DNA from: ENR-C20 sp942493145
GTDB taxonomy: Bacteria > Bacillota > Clostridia > Acetivibrionales > DTU013
Length of the DNA: 64,000 nt
NCBI GenBank assembly: GCA_942493145.1
Contig: OW818679.1
Location: 2,728,001 to 2,792,000 of the forward strand
Direction: 5' to 3'
The translations under genes were made by a program, and so were the position numbers. The notes under the pieces were generated by a model that had not been told where the DNA came from, made no database searches, and saw nothing but the letters and a program-made list of their open reading frames with translations. Shown piece by piece: positions 43,504 to 52,679 of the stretch (positions are counted from its first letter, which is position 1; the number at the start of each line of letters is the position of its first letter).

Positions 43504-44262
43504 ATGAAATTAAACGGAAAAGTAGCAGTCATTACAGGGGCAGCTTCGGGAATGGGCAAGGCCATTGCCAAACTATATGCAAAAGAAGGGGCTTTCGTTG
43601 TTGTAGCTGATATGAACATGCCGGGAGCGGAAGCGGTAGTTTCTGAAATTGTATCCGAGGGTGGCTCTGCAGTAGCTGTCATGTGTAACGTTACAAAAGA
43701 AGAGGATGTCAGCCGGGTAATCGAAACAGCTGTAAACAAATACAGCACCGTGGACATATTGGTCAACAATGCAGGAATAATGGACAATTTTGAAGCTGCC
43801 GACGAACTGAAGGACGATCAGTGGGAAAAGGTATTTGCAGTAAATGCCACAGGCTCTATGAGGTTTATCAGAAAGGTAATACCGATTTATAAAAAAGCTG
43901 GGAAAGGCGCAATAATCAACGTCGCTTCATTGGGCGGGCTCCACGGTTCAAGGGCTGGCGCCTCATACACAGCCTCCAAATTTGCTGTCATAGGCCTGAC
44001 CAGAAATGTTGCATATCAATATGCAAAGCTTAATATCCGCTGTAATGCAATTGCCCCGGGTGCGGTCAATACAAATATCGGCCATACCATCCTTGCCCCC
44101 AGTGAATTCGGTATGGAACGGGCAATGTCGGGCATGCACCTGAATCCCCGCGTAGGTGAACCGGAGGAAATCGCAAGTGTCGCATTGTTCCTGGCTTCCG
44201 ATGATGCAAGCTTCGTCAATGGAGCAGTTATTGTAGCAGATGGTGGATGGTCTTCATATTAG
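43504..44262 (+). CDS. SDR family oxidoreductase
   Basis: The 252-residue enzyme has the classical SDR pattern: VITGAASGMGKAIA, DILVNNAGIMDNF, NVASLGGLHGSRAGASYTASKFAVIGLT (serine, tyrosine, lysine) and PGAVNTNI. The aspartate after strand two (VVADMNMPG) suggests NAD rather than NADP. GGGAGG precedes the ATG. Its last 35 bases overlap the end of the thioesterase gene on the other strand. Confidence 0.92.
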   Translation: MKLNGKVAVITGAASGMGKAIAKLYAKEGAFVVVADMNMPGAEAVVSEIVSEGGSAVAVMCNVTKEEDVSRVIETAVNKYSTVDILVNNAGIMDNFEAADELKDDQWEKVFAVNATGSMRFIRKVIPIYKKAGKGAIINVASLGGLHGSRAGASYTASKFAVIGLTRNVAYQYAKLNIRCNAIAPGAVNTNIGHTILAPSEFGMERAMSGMHLNPRVGEPEEIASVALFLASDDASFVNGAVIVADGGWSSY

Positions 44263-45094
44263 GATGCCATACTGTCCGTGCTACTGCAAGATCACACTCA
44301 GTAGTGCCGTCATATAACCTCACAAGGTGGGAGCCCGTCCAACAAGTACTTGCCCGGGTTAGCCCACCGGTAGAGGTGTTTTCTGAATACAACATAAAAT
44401 CCGAAAAGGTCTTTTCTGCGATACACTCCACCATTCCACTCTGAGCTTCCTTAATGTAGCTTACTTCCAGTGATTTCAGCGTGTAATTGTCATATATCTC
44501 ATCGGGAATTGTTTCAATCATCCACTCAACATACCTGGCATTATTGACATGGAGGTTTGTATCCAGATCGCTTCGTCTGATTTTAAAAATCTGGCTGGAT
44601 ATATTTCCGTCACCAGTTTCGTTTACCTCTTCGCCTGCAGCGCCCTGAGGACGCCGGAGGTCGTCAAACTCAGTCAGGACTGCCCTGTCACCCAGTTCCA
44701 TGCCATAAAGATCGTAGAATTCCACAGGCACCCTTACAGGCCTTTTCTTTTCAATATTTAGCAGAATCCATCTCGATGATGCCCTGAGCAGGATATTACC
44801 TTCCATATCCCGAATGATGAATTCCCTTGTCGCATAAAAGCGATTGAAACCACTTGGCCACGTTTCAACCGAAACCCTTGTATTCCATTTTAGAGGTTTG
44901 TCAATTTCTACAGACCATCTGTTTAATATCCATACGATGCCGTCAGCCTTCAGTTTTTCCAACCCCAGCCCGACTGCTTCAGAGTGGTAGATCGCAGTAT
45001 CCTGCAACATATTTATGATTCCCAGCGGGGTTGCTTCCTGATTTTTGTCCAGAATAAAGTAGTTTATATCAAATGTTTTTTTGAATCTTTCCAT
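44228..45094 (-). CDS. Acyl-ACP thioesterase, FatA type
   Basis: The 288-residue protein is a double hotdog enzyme. The first unit has KTFDINYFILDKNQEATPLGIINMLQDTAIYHSEAVGLG; the second has IRRSDLDTNLHVNNARYVEWMIETIP with the catalytic Asn-His region, and the ending ECDLAVARTVW is family-typical. It frees fatty acids from acyl carrier protein. The stop region is convergent with, and overlaps, the SDR gene. Confidence 0.92.
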   Translation of the reverse strand: MERFKKTFDINYFILDKNQEATPLGIINMLQDTAIYHSEAVGLGLEKLKADGIVWILNRWSVEIDKPLKWNTRVSVETWPSGFNRFYATREFIIRDMEGNILLRASSRWILLNIEKKRPVRVPVEFYDLYGMELGDRAVLTEFDDLRRPQGAAGEEVNETGDGNISSQIFKIRRSDLDTNLHVNNARYVEWMIETIPDEIYDNYTLKSLEVSYIKEAQSGMVECIAEKTFSDFMLYSENTSTGGLTRASTCWTGSHLVRLYDGTTECDLAVARTVWHPNMKTIHHLLQ

Positions 45095-45161
45095 AGTATT
45101 GGTCCATCCCCTGTTTTTGTATATGCTTTGTTATTATGCATTTGTTATTGCGATTGCTTTG

Positions 45162-45542
45162 TCACCCGTGCTGCACATGCTCCATTCCCTGGTTGAAGAG
45201 ACCCAATATATGCTCATCGTCCAGTGAATATATGACCGATTTGCCTTCCTTCCTGTATTTTACAAGCTTAAGGCCTCTGAGCAGACGCAGTTGATGTGAT
45301 ACCGCCGATTGGGTCATACCGATTGCAGCAGAAATATCGCAGACACAGAGATCGCATTTGGAAAGGCTATGTATTATCTTGATCCGGGTAGGGTCGCCCA
45401 GCACCTTGAACACTTCGGAAAGCAGAAGTGCATCATTATCATCTATCATGCGGCTTTTGACGAACTCCACAGCACCGGTATCCACCTTTTCAATTTCGCA
45501 GGTGATTACTTCATAATTTTCATCCCTGATATGACCATTCAT
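45162..45542 (-). CDS. ArsR/SmtB-family metal-sensing repressor
   Basis: The 126-residue protein has the ArsR winged helix (DPTRIKIIHSLSKCDLCVCDISAAIGMTQSAVSHQLRLLRGLKLVKYRKEGKSVIYSL). The CDLCVCD part matches the alpha-3 metal site of CadC-like sensors (Cd, Pb, Zn or As), and the late DDEHILGLFNQGMEHVQHG may give a second alpha-5 site. No efflux pump or arsenate gene lies beside it, so its target must be elsewhere or its own promoter. Confidence 0.88.
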   Translation of the reverse strand: MNGHIRDENYEVITCEIEKVDTGAVEFVKSRMIDDNDALLLSEVFKVLGDPTRIKIIHSLSKCDLCVCDISAAIGMTQSAVSHQLRLLRGLKLVKYRKEGKSVIYSLDDEHILGLFNQGMEHVQHG

Positions 45543-45758
45543 ATTTCAATCTCCATATCCGTTGATATTCTCCGAACCCGCTAATCTTTGACAAATGACC
45601 CGTACTCAATTTCTACTCAACATTATATTTTTTTGGATTCAATTAGTCAAATTTATCAGGAAACACAAATGTGTCAAAGCCAAACCGGGGCATAATCCAT
45701 ATATATCTTAAGTATAATTACTTTTAATTGATATTGATTGGGTGGAAGTGGTAATATT

Positions 45759-46652
45759 ATGATGCAGAAAAACCTGAAGAGTAAGGTGGAGAATCACAAA
45801 ATGACCTACGTAACAATTGTGGCAATAATAATATTGGTTGTTGCCTTATATATGTTTTTTGAGGCAACATGGGTTGAAGTGAGCAGGATCGATTTTCAAA
45901 CGGGCGCTGGTGGCAGCTCCGGTGGAAGCGCTGGCGGCAGTACTGGTGGCTTGAAGATACTCCATTTAACCGATATGCACATAGGCTTCCTTCTGGTTTC
46001 CGCGGCAAAAACCGCCCGTGTCATATCCAAAGAAGACCCCGATATCATTATCATAACCGGTGATAATATTATGAGTGCAAATAAGATTCCTGACTTTTTG
46101 GCCTATATGTCTAAAGTCATTGACGGTCGCAGGACAATAGCATGTCTCGGGAACCATGACTATAAGTACTTTCATAACAATCCTGAAGGCCTTGCTGAAT
46201 ATATCAGAAAAATGAAGGAAGCCGGAGCCGAGGTCATGATCAACAGCTCGGTCAGGCTTGAAAAGAACGGTACATTATATGATATTGCAGCAATTGATGA
46301 CTACAGGGAAGGCAATCCCGACTTTGAAGCCATACTTTCAAAACGCCAGACAGTCGGCAGTGTTCCCATCAACATTGCAATCACTCACAACCCCGACATT
46401 GTACTGAAAATGCCCTTCAAAAGCTTTGACTATATGTTTTGCGGTCATTTCCACGGAGGCCAGATTTGGATGCCCTTCCACCTTGAATTCCTGATGTTCA
46501 GGAATGACATCCTTGCAAAAAAAGGCGTCCGTCGAGGCTTGAACAAGGTCAACGGAATCACCCTTTATTTGAATCGCGGCCTCGGGAACGTGGTTGTACC
46601 GTTGCGGCTGTTCTCACGCCCCGAGATCTCGGTCTACAGGTTTATTGGTTAA
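45759..46652 (+). CDS. Membrane-anchored calcineurin-like phosphoesterase
   Basis: The 297-residue protein starts at an ATG after GGAAGTGG. One N-terminal membrane helix (TIVAIIILVVALYMFFE) is followed by a glycine-serine-rich linker of about 16 residues, then the metallophosphoesterase domain: LKILHLTDMHIGFL (D-x-H), ITGDNIM, LGNHDYKYF and GHFHGGQIW. Family members include UDP-diacylglucosamine hydrolases and phosphodiesterases; this one is probably outside the membrane. The linker is encoded by a repetitive GGTGGCAG-like DNA run. Confidence 0.85.
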   Translation: MMQKNLKSKVENHKMTYVTIVAIIILVVALYMFFEATWVEVSRIDFQTGAGGSSGGSAGGSTGGLKILHLTDMHIGFLLVSAAKTARVISKEDPDIIIITGDNIMSANKIPDFLAYMSKVIDGRRTIACLGNHDYKYFHNNPEGLAEYIRKMKEAGAEVMINSSVRLEKNGTLYDIAAIDDYREGNPDFEAILSKRQTVGSVPINIAITHNPDIVLKMPFKSFDYMFCGHFHGGQIWMPFHLEFLMFRNDILAKKGVRRGLNKVNGITLYLNRGLGNVVVPLRLFSRPEISVYRFIG

Positions 46653-46687
46653 TAACGACTACTTTATTGTCTACAGAACTGTATGCC

Positions 46688-48034
46688 TTAAAGTCTGCTT
46701 TCCAGACTTTTTCTTTCTTCCTCGAAACCCGGCTTGCCCAGAAGTGCGAACATATTCTTTTTATATGCCTCAACACCCGGCTGGTCGAAGGGATTGACCC
46801 CCAGCAGGTATCCACTGATACCACATGCCTTTTCAAAGAAATAGACCAGGCTCCCGAAATAGTAGCTGTTCATTTCAGGTACGTTTATGGCCAGATTGGG
46901 CACACCGCCATCCGTATGAGCCAGCTGCGTCCCCTGCATTGCCTTTTTGTTGACGGCATCCATGTCCATGCCGGCAAGGAAGTTCAACCCATCTACATTA
47001 TCCTTGACTTCCTTTATCATGATATTCCTGCCTGGCTTTCCAACATTGATCACAGTCTCGAACAGGTTGCGCAAACCCTCCTGGACATACTGACCCATAG
47101 AGTGCAGGTCTGTAGTAAAATCAAGGCCTGCGGGGAAGATGCCCTTGTTGTCCTTGCCTTCACTCTCACCATAAAGCTGCTTCCACCATTCAGTGAAATA
47201 ATGCAGGTTGGGCTCATAATTGACAAGTATCTCAGTGGTCTTCCCTTTCCTGTAAAGAGCATTCCTTACAGCGGCATATTTATAACAGTCGTTATCCCTC
47301 AAAGATGGATTCTTATATAGTTCATAAGCATCAAGAGCGCCCTTCATCATGCTGTCGATGTCAATTCCTGCCGCGGCCAATGGCAAAAGTCCGACGGCGG
47401 TAAGAATTGAATATCTTCCACCTATATCATCTGGTATGGTAAAGGTTTCGTATTTTTCTTCATCAGCCAGCTTTTTTAATGCTCCCCTTGCCTTATCTGT
47501 CGTCGCGTATATCCTTTTTGCCGCACCAGCCTTACCATATTTCTTCTCCATGTACTCCTTCAATATCCTGAAGGCCAGAGCAGGTTCTGTGGTCGTGCCG
47601 GATTTTGATATAACATTGACCGATAGTTCCTTCCCTTCCAGCTGATCAAGGAGGTCTGCCATATATGTCGAGCTTATGCTGTTGCCTGCGAAATAGATTT
47701 CAGGAGCTTTCCTGACGGATTTGGGCTGAAGGTTGCGGAAGGAATGTGATAATGCATCAAGCGCCGCCCTCGCACCAAGATAAGATCCACCTATGCCGAT
47801 TATGACCAGGGCATCCGAATCTGCCTTGATTCTTTCAGCTGCAGCCTTTATCCTGGAATATTCCTCCCTGTCATAAGCTACGGGAAGCTCAATCCATCCC
47901 AGATAATCGCTTCCTGCGCCTGTGCCTTTATGCAGTGCTTCATGTGCTGTCTTCACATAGTCTGATAGATAGTCTATCTCATGTCCCTTGACAAATTGCT
48001 CTGCTTTTGAATAATCGAAACTCAGCTTTTGCAT
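46688..48034 (-). CDS. pgi: Glucose-6-phosphate isomerase
   Basis: The 448-residue enzyme has the SIS-fold pieces VIIGIGGSYLGARAAL, ISKSGTTTEPALAFRIL, the GGRYSILTAVGLLPLA signature and QPGVEAYKKNMFALLG near the end. It interconverts glucose-6-phosphate and fructose-6-phosphate, the latter being the substrate for GlmS, encoded 28 kb away. AGGAGGTAGAAGCAT precedes the ATG. It is convergent with the phosphoesterase. Confidence 0.97.
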   Translation of the reverse strand: MQKLSFDYSKAEQFVKGHEIDYLSDYVKTAHEALHKGTGAGSDYLGWIELPVAYDREEYSRIKAAAERIKADSDALVIIGIGGSYLGARAALDALSHSFRNLQPKSVRKAPEIYFAGNSISSTYMADLLDQLEGKELSVNVISKSGTTTEPALAFRILKEYMEKKYGKAGAAKRIYATTDKARGALKKLADEEKYETFTIPDDIGGRYSILTAVGLLPLAAAGIDIDSMMKGALDAYELYKNPSLRDNDCYKYAAVRNALYRKGKTTEILVNYEPNLHYFTEWWKQLYGESEGKDNKGIFPAGLDFTTDLHSMGQYVQEGLRNLFETVINVGKPGRNIMIKEVKDNVDGLNFLAGMDMDAVNKKAMQGTQLAHTDGGVPNLAINVPEMNSYYFGSLVYFFEKACGISGYLLGVNPFDQPGVEAYKKNMFALLGKPGFEEERKSLESRL

Positions 48035-48291
48035 ATGCTTCTACCTCCTAATAATTAAGGATTCTTGTCTGGATTTGATTGGAATTATACCAAAAACGGC
48101 ATGCATATACAATATACCATTCCATTTGAAAGGTTATTCAGTAATATAGCGGAAAATTCTCGTGCCTTTACTTATAAAATAAGGTATTTGATGAATAAAT
48201 TTATTATTTTTATTTATAAGAAAATGATTCATAAACCATATTATTGCGCAAAATAACTGTGTAACAAAACAATATGAAAGGGGTGGATAAG

Positions 48292-48516
48292 ATGTCAAGA
48301 CCAAAAACTCCTCTTGTCCCAGGGGCAAGGGAAGCTCTCAACAGATTCAAGATGGAATGCGCGGAGGAAGTCGGACTGTTGCAATATGTAAAGGAAAATA
48401 ACGACCATTACAAAGGCGATTTGTCAGCAAAGGTCAACGGTTCACAAGGAGGCCCCATAGGAGGGCAGATGGTCAAGAAGATGATTGCTCAGGCTGAAAG
48501 TCAGATGAAACCGTAA
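48292..48516 (+). CDS. Alpha/beta-type small acid-soluble spore protein
   Basis: The 74-residue protein starts at the ATG after GGGGTGGATAAG. It has the SASP pattern: GAREALNRFKMECAEEVGL with the germination-protease cleavage-like E-x-A-E region, and the second box GDLSAKVNGSQGGPIGGQMVKKMI. SASPs coat spore DNA and protect it from UV and heat. A CATATTA at 48237-48243 could be a sigma-G -10, though the -35 is weak. Confidence 0.92.
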   Translation: MSRPKTPLVPGAREALNRFKMECAEEVGLLQYVKENNDHYKGDLSAKVNGSQGGPIGGQMVKKMIAQAESQMKP

Positions 48517-48542
48517 ATTGCAGGTAATATCATTCTTAAAAT

Positions 48543-48580
48543 AAAGAACGGCTCCATTTAAAACCGGAACCGTTCTTTTA
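48543..48580. terminator. Bidirectional intrinsic terminator between SASP gene and pheT
   Basis: AAGAACGG-CTCC and GGAA-CCGTTCTT pair around an AT-rich loop. T runs occur on both sides in the appropriate orientation, so it can end the plus-strand SASP transcript and the minus-strand pheST transcript. Confidence 0.8.
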
Positions 48581-48590
48581 TTTATCTCCA

Positions 48591-50993
48591 CTATCTCAGC
48601 TGATATCCCTTGCTCTCCATGTACTTCAGGAGGCCGGACGAAAAATCATTTATCTCTTCGCTTGAAAGGGTCTTCTCCCTTGATCCGATGTTGAACCTGA
48701 AGGTCATGCTCTTCTTGTCCTCCGGCAAACCCTTGCCCGTATAAACATCGACAAACTCATATCCTGTGAGAATGCTGCTGAGAGTATTTTCTTTGAAACC
48801 ATCGATATCTGCCGTCATGCTGTCGAACCGCACAGCCTTGTCTGCAAGGAAGCTGAAATCAAGTGTCACGCCTGGATACCTTGAAGGCTCGGCGAATTTG
48901 ACCGTTTTCCTTTCAATTGCATATAGTTCTTTTAAGTTGATCTCCATAAACGCAACATTCAGCTTTTTATCGAGATTCTGCCGTATCTGTGGATGAAGTA
49001 CCGAAATATATCCCAAATCTACCCCATTGCAGGCAGTCGATACCGACTTGACCGGATGGATCCATGGATAATCACATTTTTCACTAATTGACGAATACTC
49101 CACTCCCATGTTCTTTAATGTCTTAATCAAAGCATCCGCTACGCCCTTAAGTTCATAAAAAAGTGTATCTTCGCTCTTTTGCTTGCTGGCCTTGAGTATG
49201 CAGAGCGTTTTGTGTTCCTCGCACACGCTTTTGGAATCCGGCGCATTAAAGACACCTCCGATTTCAAATATTGCGAAATCGTCATAGGTTTTCCTGTTGA
49301 CCTCGGCGAATTCAAGCATCGTCGGGGCCATGCTGTCCCTCAGGGTGTTCATGTCGCGTGCATGGGGATTGAGGAGCTTGACATTTCCTCTCAGCGGAAT
49401 GCCGATGCTGTTGTTGAAGGTGTTGTTGTACCAGATGTAGCTGTTCACTTCATTCATGCCGAATTTCTCTGCCAGCAGATCCCTGGTATTGTGGTCCGCA
49501 AGTCTGGTTTCATTGTATTCCAGCGGCTGCAGCGGTACTTCTATGGTCTCGGGAACTATGTTGTCATACCCGTATATCCTGCTTATCTCCTCGATGATAT
49601 CTGCATTCATGGTGATATCTTTTGTTGACCTGAAGGAAGGCACATCGATGTAGAAAGTATCCCCCTTATGCTCCACGCCGAATTCAAGTGATCTTAATAT
49701 GTCCACGATCTGCGTGTCGCTGATGCTGTTACCGACATACTTGTCAACAAACGGCCTGTTGATTGTTATCTTTACTGGTTCCAGGGTTTTAGCCACCACG
49801 TCCGTCAGGTTTGAGACAATGACCACATCCTCCTGTGCTTCCTTCAACAGCTTGACGAACCTCTTTATGGCAGCCGGTGCCATTTGGGGATCGAGCATCT
49901 TCTCAAACCTTGCACTGGCCTCGGTCCTAAGTCCAAGCCGTGTGGAGTTTTTCCTGAGGGAAGAGCCTTCAAAATTGGCCGACTCAAGAAGTATGCCATC
50001 GGTGTCCTCACGTATTTCTGTGTTTTCTCCGCCCATTATACCGGCTATACCAACGGGTTGGTCGATGTTGCATATCATAAGGACATCCGCCGGAATTGTC
50101 CTCTCCACGCTGTCCAGAGTGGTGAATTTGAAGGGTTCTGAAGGTGATTTGACAACAATGCCCTGGAACTGACGTTTGTCATATGCGTGCATTGGCTGTC
50201 CCAGTTCAAGCATAAGATAGTTTGTCAGGTCGACAAGCAGTGATATTGGCCTCATACCGCAGTAATAAAGCCTTGTCTGCATATTCAGCTTTGCATTGCG
50301 GACTTTGATGCCATCTATCCGTAAACCACAGAACCTGAAGCATTTTACCGCATCCTCAATTCTTATATCAATATCCGGCAATGCTTTGTTTTCGAGACCA
50401 TCTTCTATCTCAAGGGGTTTCAGCGGCCTTCTGAATATGGCTGCCATTTCCCTTGCGATTCCGTAGTGGCCCCAGAGATCCGGCCTGTTTGTAAGTGATT
50501 TATTGTCTATTTCAATTATAATATCATCGATGTCAATGATCTTCCTGATGTCGGTACCGGGCTGGTAATCTCCTTCAAGAATGAGTACTCCTTCATGGTT
50601 GTCGCTGATGCCCAACTCAGAGGCAGAGCATATGATACCACAGCTGTCCACTCCCGACACCTGGGCTTTCGTAATTTTTTCAACCTTCCGGATGGCACCG
50701 CTTTCCAGAGCAAAAGGAATCAGTATTCCCTCCCTTACATTGGGAGCACCGCAAACGGTCTGTACCATGCCGTTTCCATCTCCTGCGTCCACCTTGCATA
50801 TCTTCAGCTTTTCAGACGAAGGATGGGCTTCAACCTTCTCCACCCTTCCAACTACAACATTTCTGATGTTGCCTCCCATTTCGGTGACTTCGTCCACCTC
50901 GGCCGCCGACATTGTGAATCTGTACCAGATGTCCCTGACGCTTATACCGTCAAGATTTACAAAATCCTTTATCCAATTTAATGATATCTTCAT
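48591..50993 (-). CDS. pheT: Phenylalanyl-tRNA synthetase beta subunit
   Basis: The 800-residue subunit has the tRNA-binding EMAP-like domain near the start (VVVGRVEKVEAHPSSEKLKICKVDAG), the B3/B4 editing domain (around residues 200-360, with GIAGIMGGENTEIREDT), B5, a catalytic-like core and the C-terminal FDX-ACB domain (SRYPGVTLDFSFLAD). With PheS it charges tRNA-Phe. It follows pheS after a 49-base gap and shares its T-box leader. Confidence 0.98.
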   Translation of the reverse strand: MKISLNWIKDFVNLDGISVRDIWYRFTMSAAEVDEVTEMGGNIRNVVVGRVEKVEAHPSSEKLKICKVDAGDGNGMVQTVCGAPNVREGILIPFALESGAIRKVEKITKAQVSGVDSCGIICSASELGISDNHEGVLILEGDYQPGTDIRKIIDIDDIIIEIDNKSLTNRPDLWGHYGIAREMAAIFRRPLKPLEIEDGLENKALPDIDIRIEDAVKCFRFCGLRIDGIKVRNAKLNMQTRLYYCGMRPISLLVDLTNYLMLELGQPMHAYDKRQFQGIVVKSPSEPFKFTTLDSVERTIPADVLMICNIDQPVGIAGIMGGENTEIREDTDGILLESANFEGSSLRKNSTRLGLRTEASARFEKMLDPQMAPAAIKRFVKLLKEAQEDVVIVSNLTDVVAKTLEPVKITINRPFVDKYVGNSISDTQIVDILRSLEFGVEHKGDTFYIDVPSFRSTKDITMNADIIEEISRIYGYDNIVPETIEVPLQPLEYNETRLADHNTRDLLAEKFGMNEVNSYIWYNNTFNNSIGIPLRGNVKLLNPHARDMNTLRDSMAPTMLEFAEVNRKTYDDFAIFEIGGVFNAPDSKSVCEEHKTLCILKASKQKSEDTLFYELKGVADALIKTLKNMGVEYSSISEKCDYPWIHPVKSVSTACNGVDLGYISVLHPQIRQNLDKKLNVAFMEINLKELYAIERKTVKFAEPSRYPGVTLDFSFLADKAVRFDSMTADIDGFKENTLSSILTGYEFVDVYTGKGLPEDKKSMTFRFNIGSREKTLSSEEINDFSSGLLKYMESKGYQLR

Positions 50994-51042
50994 ATCTTAT
51001 CTCTCCTATCATGATTTGCTACAGTCTTATTCTTTCAGGCCA

Positions 51043-52074
51043 CTATTTGGTTCCGAACTGCTGCATCGACTTCACGTCTCCGGAATTGAAGACCCTTATG
51101 TCGCCAATGCCATATTTCATCATAGCCAGACGAGTCAGACCCAGGCCGAATGCGAACCCTGTGTATTCGTCGGGATCGATTCCGCCTGCCTTAAGTACAT
51201 TCGGGTGCACCATACCGCATGGGAGCAGCTCGACCCAGCCTGAATACTTGCAGGTGGGGCAGCCTTTACCTCCACATATGGTGCAGTTCAGATCCAACTC
51301 AAATCCTGGCTCCACAAACGGGAAAAAGCCCGGTCTCAACCTGACCATGACATCTCTTTCAAAAACCTTGGACAGCAACAGCTTCATTACATATATCAGG
51401 TTTGCAATAGAAACCTTTTTGTCTATCATCATTCCTTCCAACTGAAAGAAGGTGTTTTCATGAGAAGCATCGGTGCTCTCATTCCTGAAGCACCTGCCCG
51501 GGCCTATTACTCTCATCGGCGCCCCATACTTTTCCATCGCCCTTACCTGGCAGGGTGATGTATGTGTCCTGAGCAGTTGACCGTTCTCCAGCCAGTAAGT
51601 ATCCTGCATGTCCCTGGCGGGGTGGTGCGGCGGGATGTTGAGCGCTTCGAAATTATGAAAATCATCCTCAACCTCTGGCCCGTCGACTATGACAAAGCCC
51701 ATTCCCGTGAATATCTTTTCTATCTCACGCTGCACAAGGGTTACCGGGTTGAAGGAGCCTGTAGGAAAGCTTATTCCCGGAAGGCTGGTGTCAAAACCGG
51801 ACACACCAGATATATTATGTTTTACAGCAGTTATGCTAAATGCTCTGCTCTTCTCTTCAATTATAGCTGTCAGCTGTTCCTTCAGCTTGTTGGCCTCCAT
51901 GCCTATCTGCTTGCGTCCTTCCGGATCGAGTCCTCCTAGGCCTTTCAGTATTTCAGTCAGTTCGCCCTTCTTACCCAGAAATTTCACTCTGAGATTCTCC
52001 AGTTCTGCCAGCACTTTAGTTCCGGCTATCTCCTGCTCAGCCTGGGCTTTCAATTTGTTCAGCCTTTCCAGCAT
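51043..52074 (-). CDS. pheS: Phenylalanyl-tRNA synthetase alpha subunit
   Basis: The 343-residue subunit has an N-terminal coiled coil (about 1-80) and the class II core: NFEALNIPPHHPARDMQDTYW, LLRTHTSPCQVRAM (motif 1-2 region), RVIGPGRCFRNESTDASH and GLGLTRLAMMKYGI (motif 3). GGGAGG precedes the ATG. Expression is set by the Phe-specific T-box upstream. Confidence 0.98.
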   Translation of the reverse strand: MLERLNKLKAQAEQEIAGTKVLAELENLRVKFLGKKGELTEILKGLGGLDPEGRKQIGMEANKLKEQLTAIIEEKSRAFSITAVKHNISGVSGFDTSLPGISFPTGSFNPVTLVQREIEKIFTGMGFVIVDGPEVEDDFHNFEALNIPPHHPARDMQDTYWLENGQLLRTHTSPCQVRAMEKYGAPMRVIGPGRCFRNESTDASHENTFFQLEGMMIDKKVSIANLIYVMKLLLSKVFERDVMVRLRPGFFPFVEPGFELDLNCTICGGKGCPTCKYSGWVELLPCGMVHPNVLKAGGIDPDEYTGFAFGLGLTRLAMMKYGIGDIRVFNSGDVKSMQQFGTK

Positions 52075-52132
52075 ATTCTTTCCTCCCGATTCCTATCGTT
52101 ATATTTCATTTTGTATCTTGACAAATAGGTAT

Positions 52133-52415
52133 AAAAAAACCTCCGTCCCCCTGTATAGGGACGAAGGTATATTCTCCGCGGTACCACCCGAATTTATGCC
52201 CATTTGCAGGACACACTCTCTTTCGGCAAACTCAAGGACTGCACAGCAGTTCCTGTATTTCCCGCCTTTCTGTAACGGCAAGGCCCCGTCATCACCTACT
52301 ATATTGTTCAGGATGCAGCTCCCGAGGGAACTTCGCCGGTTCATACATTGAAGATACTTTCAGCCCCAGGTATCTACTCTCTGAAAAGACTGGCCGGTTA
52401 CTTTCCTCTTTCATC
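52133..52415 (-). promoter_or_regulatory. T-box leader of pheST (tRNA-Phe responsive)
   Basis: The minus strand has the T-box motif GGGTGGTACCGCGG (complement of 52176-52189) where the tRNA acceptor end pairs, then the terminator stem CCTTCGTCCCTATA...AGGGGGACGGAGG with a seven-T run at its end. A TTC triplet in the Stem I specifier-like loop (GTATCTTCAATG) matches phenylalanine. Uncharged tRNA-Phe should stabilise the antiterminator and raise synthetase expression. Confidence 0.95.
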
Positions 52416-52487
52416 GCTTTTGCTATATTTGATTTTCATTAACTGTTTTTTATGGCTATATTATATTCCATAACCTGTTTGGATGAT

Positions 52488-52516
52488 ATTATACCACGGT
52501 ATGCCATTTTATACAA
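52488..52516 (-). promoter_or_regulatory. Promoter of the pheST T-box transcript
   Basis: TTGTAT (52511-52516), a 17-base spacer and a perfect TATAAT (52488-52493) on the minus strand lie about 75 bases ahead of the T-box. The remaining bases to the plus-strand gene at 52680 show no other element. Confidence 0.7.
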
Positions 52517-52679
52517 CCGGATTAAAGATTTAACCGAATTAAGATTTACATGTCATATTTGTTATTTAAATGTATACTATAACCAATAAGTCTTAATGGA
52601 ATTCATTACAAGGCTACAATTCAATCACACCTGACGGCAATCTCTTAAAGCTTCGAAGCCAGTTGAAGGAGGTAGTAAA

